Part shown: piece by piece, positions 52,647-63,854 of the stretch
How the letters are laid out: the number at the start of each line of letters is the position of its first letter
How positions within the stretch are numbered: position 1 is the stretch's first letter
Source: Reclinomonas americana ATCC 50394
Taxonomy: Eukaryota; Jakobida; Jakobea; Jakobida
NCBI GenBank assembly: GCA_048213135.1
Contig: PS015083.1
Location: 20,580 to 84,579, forward strand
Direction of reading: 5' to 3'
Length of the DNA stretch: 64,000 nucleotides
Translations under genes and position numbers: made by a program
Notes under the pieces: generated by a model
The model's input: the letters and a program-made list of their open reading frames with translations, nothing else
What the model was told of the DNA's origin: nothing
Databases searched by the model: none

Positions 52647-55600
52647 GGAGGCAAGCCGACGTGTGAGCAGTCGACATGAGCGACCTTCTGCGGAGCTGTG
52701 GCGAGAGGTGTGTATGTGACTGCGTGGAGTGCTGTCTGTTGTGGCGGGAGATGATGGGATGATTGATCTCTCACACACTCCTATCTTCGCCCAGTACGTC
52801 GACGCGCGCAGAGTGGTGAGCGGCGGGTGCCAGAACGTTGTTGGAGAAGTCTCTTTGTCTCTCGCACACTCAATCTCCCCTACTCTTGTTCTCCACGTGA
52901 GCAGCGCGATGACATCAAGTTGGTGACAGAGGCCTGCCGCACACTCCAAGTGCTCACGGACAGCATGTCTGGTACGCCGTGATCTCTGTCTCTCTCTCTC
53001 CTCCACTTCCGCCCACAAGTTGGTCACCTCTACGTGTGCACACAGTGAGACCTCGCGATCGTTTTCTCGACGAGAGCGACATGCGATCGCCACTGGTGTG
53101 CATGAAGGGATCGGTGCCGTACTCGGTCGGCGGTGTGGTGAAGCAGTGCCCGTTGGCCATTTGGATCCCACGCTCGTATCCCGAATCGTGCCCGCTGTTT
53201 GTTGTGCGCCCGTCGTCACGCTCGACCGAGCCCATGTTCCTCAACGCCAACAATCGGTGGATCAGTGCTGACGGTCTGCTGCCATTGTTTGTTTCGCCTC
53301 TGCGTCTGTGTAAGCTGACTGTGTGAGCAGGTGTGGTACAGCACGAGTACCTGTCGGTGAGAGTGGTGTTGTTGTCAGATGATGCAGGGTCGTGTCTCAC
53401 AGGTTCGCACAGACGTGGGAGTCGAATCACGGCCTGCTTCCGATGGTGGCCATCTTGCGTGATTTGTTCTCCACCGTGCCGCCACTGGTGCCAATCGCAT
53501 CAGAAACTCTGCCCGTGGCCACCGCCACAGTGCCGTCTGCGTCAGTCGCTGCCGCCACCGCTGCTGTGCCAGTGGAAACGGTCGTCGATGTTGTACCTCA
53601 ACGTGTAGTGACTTCCGGGCGCACCCGCATCGCGACGACAGCGGCCGCAACAGCAGTGCAAGCAGCAGCGGTGCCGCCTGCGTCGACCGCGGACGTTGTG
53701 GATATTACACGCACACGAAGTGCGCGGGTGGGTGCTGGTCGTTCTGCGGTTGAGCCCTCGGCGCCACCACCACCACCACCGCTTCAACCGTCACGAATGC
53801 CATCTGCTCCCCCTCCCCCCCTCCCTCCTCATCCACCGCCGCCGCCGTCGGCTCCGATCCTTGCGTCGGCACCGACCGGTCCGCCAGCACCTCGTCCTCA
53901 CATCGATCCCCCAGACGAGGTGCCGTTTTCAGTTTTGGGTTCGCCACCGACCGCTGCCACGTATAATCGTCACCCGCCGGCGCCAACAGCGCCGACTACG
54001 GTGACAGTAGCACCAACTGCGCCGTTGCCTGGAGTCGTACGGAGACCCTCGCCGTCGGCGGCTGGGACTACGACGACGACAACGCCAGCACCTGTTGGAG
54101 TTGCGCGGAGACCCTCGCCTCCTGCTGCTGTGTTTACGACGACGACGACGACGACCGCAACACCAATGGTGCCTGTTGGAGCTGTCCGGAGACCCTCGCC
54201 GCCGGCACCTGTGACTACGACAACGACAACGCCAGCACCGACGGCATCTGTTGGAGTTGCGCGGAGGCCCTCGCCTCCTGCTGCTGTGTTTACGACGACG
54301 ACGACCGCAACACCAATGGTGCCTCTTGGAGCTGTCCGGAGACCTTCGCCACCTGCTTCTCTGACTGCGACAACCACGGCGTCGACGGCACCTGTGGGAG
54401 TTGCGCGGAGACCCTCGCCACCTGCTACTGTGACTACGACGGCGATTGCGACGGCACCAACGCCTCTTAACGGCGCGCGGAGACCCTCGCCGCCGGCATC
54501 AGTTACAACGACGACAACAACAACAACACCCACGGCAACAGCTGCTGTTGCTGTTGCCGCACGCCGGCCTTCTCCACCTGCAGCATTTGGCGCAATTGCG
54601 CGAGCTGGTCCGCCTGCAGCCAGCGCGGTCACTTTGCCATCGCCACCACCACCGCCGGTGACTGCCGAAGCGCCTTCTCAGTCGTTGCTGTCGCTGCTTT
54701 CCAGTGGCGATCGCACCACCCCGGCCGCCATCCATCTTCCAATGACATTGTGGCAGGTAGAGCAACACAGAACGAGCCTCTTGTTTCCTTTGGTGTACGT
54801 GTGTCACAGCCAATATCTCGCTGCAGGCTCCTGCCGACGACGACGACGATGACGATGATGATGATGATGACGAGGATGATGACGAAGCCGATGAAGAGCA
54901 TGACCAAGTTGCCCCGAAACCCCTCGGCGGTTCTCCGCCTGGAAAGGACACTGGAAGGAGACCACGGCCCCTTCCTTCTGCATCTTCCTCATCGTCGTCA
55001 TCTTCAGCCTCCGCCCCGCCACACGCACCACCCGATGAAGTGGTGAGCACTCCTCGCGTGTACGGCAGCGCGGAGGAAACCGAGCTGGCCGAGCCACTTG
55101 ATCCCGCGCTAGTTGGCAAGGACACTTGTCAACTGGTGTCCGAGTTGCGTGCGCTGCAGCCGCTGGAAGAGACAGCAAACCGCAGGTTACATGATCTGCA
55201 GTACTTGAGCAAGACTATGTACCGGCGGTGAGCGGCGTTTCGTTGCCCATGATACACGCAAGCTTCTTCGGCCCCTGATCGATTCTCGCAGGTCTGCCGA
55301 TCGAGCCGACCGCGACCGCAGCCTCGCGCAAGTGCGCGGCGAAATAGACGAGCTGAAGGAACGCAAGAAGCAGATCCTGCGCGTGCTAGTGCAACGAGCC
55401 AAGTCCGGCGGTCTGCAAGTGCTGGAGGACAAGGACATTTACCTGGCTCTGTTGGAAGAAGTGGATCTCATGTCGCACGATGTGTGGCTCACGCACCACG
55501 TGTACCAGAATGGCGACTATCGGTTCGCGACTTCATCCTTTTGTTGCTCTACTACCCGCAGCAGGCACACTGACAAATTGCGCGCGCGTACGTGCAGCTC

Positions 55601-57551
55601 ACGGATGGACATGTTGTGTGACATGGAGACTGCGGTTGCCGGTTTGTTGGGCGCACTTGCTGTTGGTGACGGCAAGTCTGTGTCTCACGCGATGGCGTAC
55701 ATGTACAGGGGTGGATTCTGGATTGTTCCTGGCCAGGCGCCAGCTCTCAGACTACCGAATAGTTGCATCCTCGATGATACTCTTCTTCTTCACACTCTCG
55801 TACTTAAGCACGGAGGGTATTCATGGCGCATGCAGATTCAGGAAGTGGTCACTGGGCGCATCTTCAAAGTGTCTTACGGCGGCAAGCAGTTTGTCTTGAA
55901 GGTGGGCGAGCAGCTCCATTCGTGATGCGTTGGCTGGGCACTCACCCTCACTCGCAGGTGTATCCCTACACCGACAGGACATTGTTTGAGAAATCGCTGC
56001 GTGTGCTCTCCCGTATCAGGCATCCAGGAGTCATTCAGATCCGAGGTCTATCTTGTCGCTCTTCAAAGGTTGTACTCTAGCATGCACCGTCCTCACAACC
56101 TGATCGATCCACCACTTGCGCAGGCTACTTTGTCGATGAGACCTCGCGTCAGTATTACTTGCAGATGCCATACTATTCGGGCGGCTCGCTACGGGATTGG
56201 CTGGCGACGCACACCTCGTCAACCGTTGAGAATTATTCGGCCAAGATCGAAGGTTTGTGTGTGTGCGCGAGACGTCGTCAATTCCACAAGTCCGCCAACG
56301 TCGAATTCGTGATCGCAGTCATGCGCAACTTGCTGAATGCCGTGTCGTTCCTCCACTCGCACGGTATGTGACAGTGGTTTGCCTGCTTATTACTCCCCCG
56401 TTGTTACTCACCAAGTGTATGCGACAGGCATTGTGCATCGAGACCTGAAACCATCAAACGTGGTGATGAGTGCACTGTCGCAGCCGGTGATCATCGATGT
56501 GGATCTTGCAAAGGACCTGTCCATGCAGGGAATGCTGTTTGGCGACGACCGCACTGTGACCGGCAGAAGCGTTGTTGTCGGCACTCACGGCTATCAGGTG
56601 CGTCTCAATGAGGTTGACGTGGGGGAACAATGATTGTGTCGTTGACTGTGAAAATTTCAGGCGCCCGAGTTGATGCGAGGAGGCAAGCACACAAAGGTAG
56701 CTTCATTTGTTGACCACATCCATGGGTACGCTGTTTTTCCTTACCTCGCTGATTTCGTTATTGCCGCAGGCCTCGGACATGTATGCTGTTGGAATCGTCT
56801 TTCTCAAGTGTTGCCTCGGGGTGGCATTCGACCCGACCCGGCTACAGTACGTCCGTCAGACTGGCAGATACATGCTGCCCGAGTTCCCACAGCAGCTCCG
56901 TGCAATGCGGCTCCTCATTGAGGACCTCACTGCTGAGGTGGGTGGTGGCGCACCCGCTGACACCTTGCCTGTCCGCCACACGTTCTCAATATCTGTGACA
57001 GAACCCCGAGGAACGGCCGCAGGCGCACGAGCTGCTCTCGAATGCTGCGTTTGTCGTGACGGACATGCTGAGTCGGCACGGGCACTTGCGGCCTGCGTTG
57101 GAGAAGGCACATCGTCTGCAAGATGCTCTGCGTTCACTGCAGGGCCGAGTCCCTCTTCGTTCTGCTGTAGCCGATCGGCCATCAGTGCAAGTGAACAGAG
57201 CGCGGGTCGTCGATGATCTGGTTGACAAGGTTTGGAGAGTGCGCGGGGCACAGCAATCACGCTAGTGTTCGCTCTCACTCTGCGCGGCGCAGATTCAGTG
57301 CATGCCCGAGGACGACATTTTCTTGGCATGGAGCGTTGCGTTGCCGTGCATTCACAGTCGTCTTTGTGCGCACTAACCATTTGGATGCGCTGACAGTGCA
57401 AGTTTGAGGGCGAGGAGGGAGTTGACGCCGGCGGTGTGTCGAACGAGGTGCAAAGCGAGTTCTGGAGCCAGCTGGAGGAATCGACATATGTGCAACGCAA
57501 TGTGGATGGCGTGTGTTTGGTGGCGACACCGGGAGGCATGCGTGCCGACAG

Positions 57552-57612
<61 letters not shown>

Positions 57613-58923
57613 GTGTAAGGTGTATGAGTTTACCCACCTGGAGACTCATCGCGCGCATGGTGTCACAGGTACCGACAGCTGTGGGTTGGTGCGTTGTGTT
57701 TGTGTGTGCCGCAGTGACGAGGAAGATAATGTGCCTCACTCGTGCTTCAGGTGTGGGCAAGATGATGGCGCGATCTCTCGCCGTGTTCAAGACGCTGCCG
57801 ATCGAGTTCCACGAGTGCGTCTACGAAGCGCTGCTGGGTCGCCTACCAAGAATAGGTGACGATCATCCGGGCGGTGGCGAGTCGTTCGAGCAGCTGCTGG
57901 TGCGGGCACGACTTTTCTCCATTCTGTTCACACCCACAGTATGTTTCGTGCTCATCGCATGCAACGTAGGAGGACACGTCTCGTACCGAGGGCTTGCTGA
58001 GCGAGCTGCTGGACTATACCGACAGTACGTCGTCCCTCTTTACGAGAACAAAATCGATCTCTCTCGCCTCATGCTGCAATGCTGCAGGGTGGAATCCAGA
58101 GCAGGCTCGCAGTTGTCGGTCTACATTGCGCGACTGGCGGCAGGCAGTGGAACTGGTAACGCTGCCCGAGGTGTCGCTAGGCGGGCACGTTCTCGAAGTC
58201 GACAGCGACACGGCGACGGAAGGTCAGTCGTCGTGGTGTTCCACGCGCAAATTGATGCATAACTCAATGCGCACGCGCAGCTCACGTGCGAACGCACATG
58301 ATGCTGTACTTGTACACGGAACTGATTGGTGGTCGCTGGGCGGCGTTCGAAAGTCTGCACAGCGGATTCACCAGGCATGTGTGATCACAGCTTTACTTTT
58401 CGTTTGCGGGCGTGCTGACACCCTCTCGTACTAGTGTGTGTGGCTCCGAAATGGAGTCTGCACTGAACGACATGACTGGTGCCGAGGTGCAGCTGGCGTT
58501 CCAGTGTCGGCGACACATTGACGCTGCCATGCTGCTCAACAACACCTACTTTGTGTTTCGCGAGGGTGCTCGTCCCGAGGAGGAGCAGTGGTTCACAGCT
58601 GTGCGTTTGCGAGTTGTTTTGTCGTTGCTTTCTTCCTTTGTTGACGATCTTGCGTGCGCGGACAGATTGTGCGCCGCCTCTCGCCGACACTACTGCGTCG
58701 TCTCTTGCGCTTCGCCACGGGTCTCTCGGCGATTCCGCCTTCTGGAAATCTGGCGCAGAGAATTTCTGTCACATTCCTCGGCCCTGGGCGCAGTTCTGGA
58801 ACACTGCCCTCCTCGCATACTTGTTCCTCGGTGCTCGATATGCCGCAATACGATTCAGAGGCACAAATGGAGGAGCGGCTGCTGGAGTCGATCGGTCAAG
58901 AATTCGCGCTGCTCTTTGCATAA
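52647..58923 (+). CDS. UEV (TSG101-like) - protein kinase - HECT E3 ubiquitin ligase fusion
   Basis: Apparent single gene, about 1,600 residues. UEV: ELWREYVDARRVRDDIKLV, SPLVCMKGSVPYSVGG, CPLAIWIPRSYPESCPLFVV and ISADGVVQHEYL (52647-53480), matching the TSG101 ubiquitin/PTAP-binding fold, with no E2 catalytic Cys. Linker (53500-54750): three PSAP and two PTAP motifs, then eight RRPSP repeats. An Asp-rich tract and a coiled coil follow (RGEIDELKERKKQILRVLV, about 55340). Kinase (55840-57200): GGKQFVLKVY (Lys), FEKSLRVLSRIRHPG (Glu), IVHRDLKPSN, VIIDVDLAKDL (DVD for DFG), GTHGYQAPELM, and ASDMYAVGIVFLK. HECT (57290-58923): CKFEGEEGVDAGGVSNEV, VGKMMARSLAVFKTLPIEF, LLRFATGLSAIPPSG and LPSSHTCSSVLDMPQY with the catalytic Cys; stop at 58921. 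Exon phases fit across the UEV-kinase boundary (55524-55830), but two frames are open in one exon there, so two adjacent genes remain possible. No TSG101 steadiness box is seen. Confidence 0.75.
54030..54640 (+). repeat. Coding tandem repeats with RRPSP core
   Basis: Eight copies of a 20-40-residue unit, each with RRPSP followed mostly by PA and a Thr-rich run (for example VGVARRPSPPAAVFTTTT). Unit lengths vary. The Arg-Arg-Pro-Ser-Pro core fits both basophilic and proline-directed phosphorylation sites. It sits between the UEV and kinase domains of the same predicted protein. Confidence 0.9.
57557..57617. repeat. (GT)n microsatellite in a HECT-region intron
   Basis: About 60 bp of nearly perfect GT dinucleotides immediately after the exon ending PGGMRADR. 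It lies in a short intron whose acceptor precedes YRQLW. Confidence 0.9.
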
Positions 58924-59006
58924 ACTAGTAATCATGTATCGCATCATCCGCCCGCGTTGCGAACAATCGCGTTCATATAACTCAACGAAAAAGCCAGGCA
59001 CTACGA

Positions 59007-62000
59007 CTACACCGACGCAGAGGGACCAGCAGCAGCGGCAGAAGCAGGAGCCGGCACGAGTTGGATGCGAGAAGTCTCCGCAGCGCGCACCTGCTCGTCG
59101 GTCCAGTGCATAGGCTTCAACCGGCCACCGAGCCAGTACTGGACTTGATCGTCGTAATGCGGGGTGCCGCGAACGCCACTCTGGCCCGTCGGCAGGATGT
59201 TCATCGAGCGGGACAAGTCGGCACAGTCGACAACCATGCGGTACGAGGGCAGGAAAATGTGTGCCAGGTAGTTATTCACGGGATCGGCGGCCGTGTTGTT
59301 CAACGTATCAGCATCCTGTGCGCGATGAGAAAATGAGACTGTGCGGTCCACTGCAGCATAACTACTCTCAACGCACTCCGCCAAGCTCGAATGGGCCACG
59401 GTTGAAGGCGCCGACCGCCGCGCCAATCGGATGCTCCATGGTGAACTGGTGCAGACGGCCCCATCGCCACTTGTTGCGGTTCGAACCTGCAGCAGCAGCA
59501 CGAGTTAAGGTCGGCTACCAACAAGTACCAGACCAGAGGGCTGACAAACACTCACCCAGCCTCCGCTTCAGCTCGTCATGTGCGTCCTGCAGCGCATGTG
59601 CCACCAGCTGCTGCTTGCCACCCACTTGGCGCAGCAGTTCCGAGTCCTGGTCCAGTTGCAACAGTCGAACCAGAGTGTTGATCTCCGTGCCATACAACGC
59701 ACCTGGTGACCGTCAGCGTGAGCAACGAGTCGTGTGTCTGGCGCGCACACATACATCCTCGTTCAACGCAACTGTCCTCCTTGATCAGGGGGAACACCAG
59801 CTTGCCGGTCATCATGTCGGTGACCTCCGGGCCGATCGTGTCCTCCAGCACATTGCGCAGCAGACGAGCTCGGAACACCTGGAGTTGAAGTGCGATTCTC
59901 ACGTGAATGGCAGAGAATAATGCACGCAAGAGGACCACACAATGAACCTGGTAAATGGCGGCGGGGGCAGATTGCGCATCCATGACGCCGTCAAAGTTCA
60001 AGAACTCCTGGAACAAGTCTCGCAACTCCTGGCTGAGGCCACTGACATCGACTTCGCGAACACTGCGTGCCAGGCAAGACGATAAGTGAGACGAGCACGA
60101 ACATGGCTGGCCACTCGTCATGCGACGCAACGCGGCCTGCAGATCCAGTGCCGCCAGCGACTTGATATCCATCTGGTGACGACGCGCGTCCTCCAGAGTG
60201 TACTTGCCACCATCTGCAGTGGTTTCCTGCAGACACAATCACGTCAGCCATACTGATTTCCAAAACACAAAGAGACGACGCACAATAATGAGATCCTTGA
60301 TGCGACGCGCACGGTTGCCGTTCAGCCACAGATTGCCGAGATCGTACGGGTACGTCTCCGGATCGATGACGCGATGATTGCAGCTGATAATGTATCCTAC
60401 ATCAATGGGCACGGGCAGTGTGAGTCATTGCATTGCGTCCATCCGCAACCACATTAAAAGAAGCGGACCTTGCGCAGGATTCAGACAGTGCGGCATCTCG
60501 TGCTTCGGCACAAAGCCAGTCCATTCGGTGCGGCTCGTGTTGCCGGGCTGCGGGAAGCGCGGCGACACGGAGCGAATCGGCACTGCAGCCGCACGCGTGA
60601 GCGGGTAGTCGCGCGATGTGCCAACAATGCGTTAACTCACCAGCACCCGACAAGCAGTAACCAATGTTGCCGTCGACATCGGCGTAGGTAAGGTTGAGGC
60701 ACACGCAGTCGAAGCCCTGTACAAAGGCCTTGAAGCTGGCCCAGTCGTGCAGGTGCATTTGGTCGCGCAAATAGTGCACAAAGTACGGCATCGTGCCGGC
60801 CCAGCACTGGCGCTCTGCCGGCAGCTCGCTGGCGGCCACTGCATGTGCACAAGTGAGTGCGACAGCTTGTTTGGAACACCACAAAAAAAAAAGCAAACCT
60901 CGCGGGAGGGGTGGCGACAGGAACACTGCCTGCACTGCAATGGCGCGGTCAACGCTGTGCGGCGCCGACAGCACCGAGCTGATCACTGGGCCGTGATGCG
61001 ACACGCGCACCGTCTGAAAATGCGAGGCGTGCACGTGAGTCTCTCTTGAACTGTGCACAGGGGGGGAGTGTGCGTCTCCACAGACCAGCGTTTCGTCGGG
61101 CTTGCTCTTGATCTTGATCACCTCGTGGATCACCTGGAAATCACGCCACTGTTCGTCGTACTTGTACTGCCCGTCATTCTCCGGGTTCACCTCCTCGATG
61201 AAGATGTCGGCAATGTCGGCAAAGCCGAGCGTGATGCCGTACGTGATGCGGTCGGTGTGGCCAATGGTGACGCCTGGCATGGTGGGCATGGCCACGCCTG
61301 GGGGAAGGGAGAAGGGGGAAGGGGGCAAGGAGAAGACAGAGGGAAAGAGAGAGGGACAAGGGAGAAGGGAGAGGAGGGGGGAGCAATGAGAGTATGAACT
61401 GTGACGAAAAGCACTGGTCTTCAACAAGCGTACGCACAGATACCATATGACACGCTCACACGCTCACACACTCGCACAAGACATGTTTCTTTGTCTCTCT
61501 CTCTCTCTCCCTCCCTTCCCTCCCTCCCTACAAACCAGTGACATTGATGCCAGCACTCTCGCACTTCAGGTGGAACTCCATCCAGATCGACGGCAGACCG
61601 ACAGCCAAGTGCGGATCCGACGCCAAAATGGGCTTGCCAGTGTCGGTGAGAGCGCCACTGGGGTGCGGGGGAGTTGGCGATGAGCCGCGTGCATCAAAAT
61701 GTGCGACGTGCAAGTCACTGGTAGGCTCACCTGACCACCCACGAGTTGGAGCCCTGGCCCGTGGGAATGGCACGCAGCGGCTCCAGGTTCACCTCGTTGA
61801 CGCCGAGCGGCAGGATGGTGGGCACATACGACGGGTGCCAGAAATCGAGCTCCTTGGCCGCCTCTTCGCCGATGCGGTCCACAATGAGCTGGTTCACCAG
61901 CGGCTCGTACCTTTGTGTGCAAGCATGCGTCAGTACGAGCGGGGACGCACATTGACAGGGAAAAACTCACCAGCCGTAGTTCATCTCGAACGAGATAAGA

Positions 62001-62326
62001 CTGCACGTACGTGTAATGGAGACGATGAGAGGCTGAACTCCATCGCGCACCAGACGCACACACACATACCGATGAATGGCTAGCAAGTCGGCGATGGTGA
62101 ACGGAGCCGTGGCGATGCCGGCGAGCGTAAACTCCACCGGTCGCTTGTACGCCGCGCCGGCAATGTACGCATTGATGCCGTCGACATACGACGAGAACCA
62201 GCGTCGCGTCTCCTCATCAATGTGCGCCGCATCCAGCAACCCATTGGCGGCAAACCGCAGCGTACGCGCCAGTCGATCGGTCGGCAGCGCCGCCTCACCA
62301 GCAAACTCGGACAAGCGACCTTTGTG
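59007..62326 (-). CDS. Penicillin-acylase-family (Ntn hydrolase) protein, 5' end missing
   Basis: Members of this family are amidases made as precursors and cut to free a catalytic N-terminal Ser or Cys. The visible part begins with the exon GRLSEFAGEAALPTDRLART (about 62326) and continues through SSYVDGINAYIAG, PTILPLGVNEVNLEPLRAIP and TGQGSNSWVVSG, where Ser after GQG is the expected nucleophile (about 61750). Next come KPILASDPHLAVGLPSIWME, MPTMPGVTIGHTDRITYGIT, VSHHGPVISSVL, NLTYADVDGNIGYCLSG, TSRTEWTGFVPKHEMPHCL, YIISCNHRVIDPE, RNKWRWGRLHQFTMEHP and LPSYRMVVDCADLSRSMNIL, with GQSG and HYDDQVQYWLGG close to the C-terminus. The stop is at 59007. The N-terminal alpha-chain start (GVPHI...) is absent; to the right lie an N gap and then ThrRS exons. 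The missing part exists on the plus strand at 63697-64000. It is convergent with the HECT gene, 83 bp away. Confidence 0.88.
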
Positions 62327-62382
62327 TGGCACATAAGATGATCAATGCAAACTGACACACATCATGATCATGCATGCATCGT

Positions 62383-62695
62383 NNNNNNNNNNNNNNNNNN
62401 NNNNNNNNNNNNNNNNNNNNNNNNNNNNNNNNNNNNNNNNNNNNNNNNNNNNNNNNNNNNNNNNNNNNNNNNNNNNNNNNNNNNNNNNNNNNNNNNNNNN
62501 NNNNNNNNNNNNNNNNNNNNNNNNNNNNNNNNNNNNNNNNNNNNNNNNNNNNNNNNNNNNNNNNNNNNNNNNNNNNNNNNNNNNNNNNNNNNNNNNNNNN
62601 NNNNNNNNNNNNNNNNNNNNNNNNNNNNNNNNNNNNNNNNNNNNNNNNNNNNNNNNNNNNNNNNNNNNNNNNNNNNNNNNNNNNNTTAGATCCCA
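62383..62695. other. Assembly gap (313 N) between penicillin-acylase and ThrRS exons
   Basis: Separates the first visible exon of the penicillin-acylase-like gene (left) from exon 4 of ThrRS (right), both on the minus strand. It is too short to hold both the missing ThrRS body (roughly 600 residues) and the missing 5' end of the acylase, so the join itself is suspect. Confidence 0.95.
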
Positions 62696-63533
62696 TTGCT
62701 CGCCATTGACCTGTTGTTTTGACATGAATGAGTTGAAATGGACTGAAACTAGGCGCAGTGCGCGTCGCAGGAGACACACACCAGTGCGACGCAAGCGCTC
62801 TCGGCCAGCGACTTGGCAATGACGCCTGCAATGTCGAGCGGAGTCGTCTTCCACGCCACGCCCGGCACCTCACGGCCCGTCGGCAGCGTAATGGTAATCG
62901 GTCGATTCTCCGCCGCCTTGGCTGTCATGATGAGATGACAGAGAGAGCAAACGAAATCGGCAGTCAGTCGCTCACGAGTCAGCAAAGAGTCAACTGACAT
63001 GCAGCACACACACACACACACCGCTGGCACGCACCTTCAATGGCCGCCTGCTGCTCGGCATACAGGCGATCAAACAGATCAATGCGGTACGGCACAAACT
63101 CGGGGATGGCAAAGTCCTCCACGCGCTTGCCCGCCGACCCAGAGGCAGCATCCTGCACCAAGAAAGAGCACAAAAGTGAGACAAGTCAGGAGGCGCGAAT
63201 CACACTCTCTTGTCTCGAATTCCTCGCGTTGACAGACCATAAAAAGAGCTCATGGAAAAAGAAAGCGAGCACACAAGAGAGAGAACACACACGCGCGCAA
63301 GTGGCACACAACCAACACGACACACTCAAAGAGGGTTCCGCGGTGGGGGGAGGTGCACGACAAGTGACATTTCCGAGGGCATGTGCAAACACTTTTCTCT
63401 CTCACTCGCACGCGCACTCACGACTGACCTTGGCCGGCTTGGCGGCCTTGCCCTTGGGGCCCTTGGCCGGCTTCGGGGCAGCAGCTTCAGCAGCAGCGGG
63501 TGCAGCAGCAGCAGCAGCAGGTGCGTCACTCAT
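62696..63533 (-). CDS. Threonyl-tRNA synthetase, first four exons only
   Basis: Cytosolic-type ThrRS N-terminus. Exon 1 (63533-63430) encodes a low-complexity Ala/Lys/Pro leader (MSDAPAAAAAAPAAAEAAAP). Exon 2 (about 63153-63036): VEDFAIPEFVPYRIDLFDRL with YAEQQAAIE, the segment preceding the TGS domain in eukaryotic ThrRS. Exon 3 (about 62928-62786): the TGS domain, RPITITLPTGREVPGVAWKT with TPLDIAGVIAKSLAESACVA. Exon 4 begins VNGEQWDL at the gap, matching the end of the TGS domain. The editing, catalytic and anticodon-binding domains (about 600 residues) are not in the window. Either the rest was lost at a misjoin or the locus is a truncated copy. ThrRS is essential, so a complete gene must exist somewhere. 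Confidence 0.85.
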
Positions 63534-63696
63534 TCACGCAATTGAACACAAAAGTGTGTAAGAATCACAAGAAATTTCACGACCTTCATCTCCGCTCGTT
63601 CCTCGTCTTGTACGCAAACTGCAATCATCATGGTGCGGCTCTCAGGCTTGTGAGAGTTCTCCTTGCACCATGTGCTTACGAGTGCGTTGTCTTCAG

Positions 63697-63806
63697 GGCG
63701 GACTCATTGCACGCATGATTGGTGTCTTCCGTCGCCCTCCGCAACGTGGCGACTTTGAGTGCCCCGGCATCACGCACCCCGTGCACATCTCTGTCGACGA
63801 GTTTGG

Positions 63807-63854
<48 letters not shown>

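Noticed and set aside
52647-55540. Ordinary TSG101/VPS23 ESCRT-I subunit as a stand-alone gene
   Set aside because: The C-terminal steadiness box is not found, and coding sequence continues in phase into the kinase. It is kept only as the alternative explanation.
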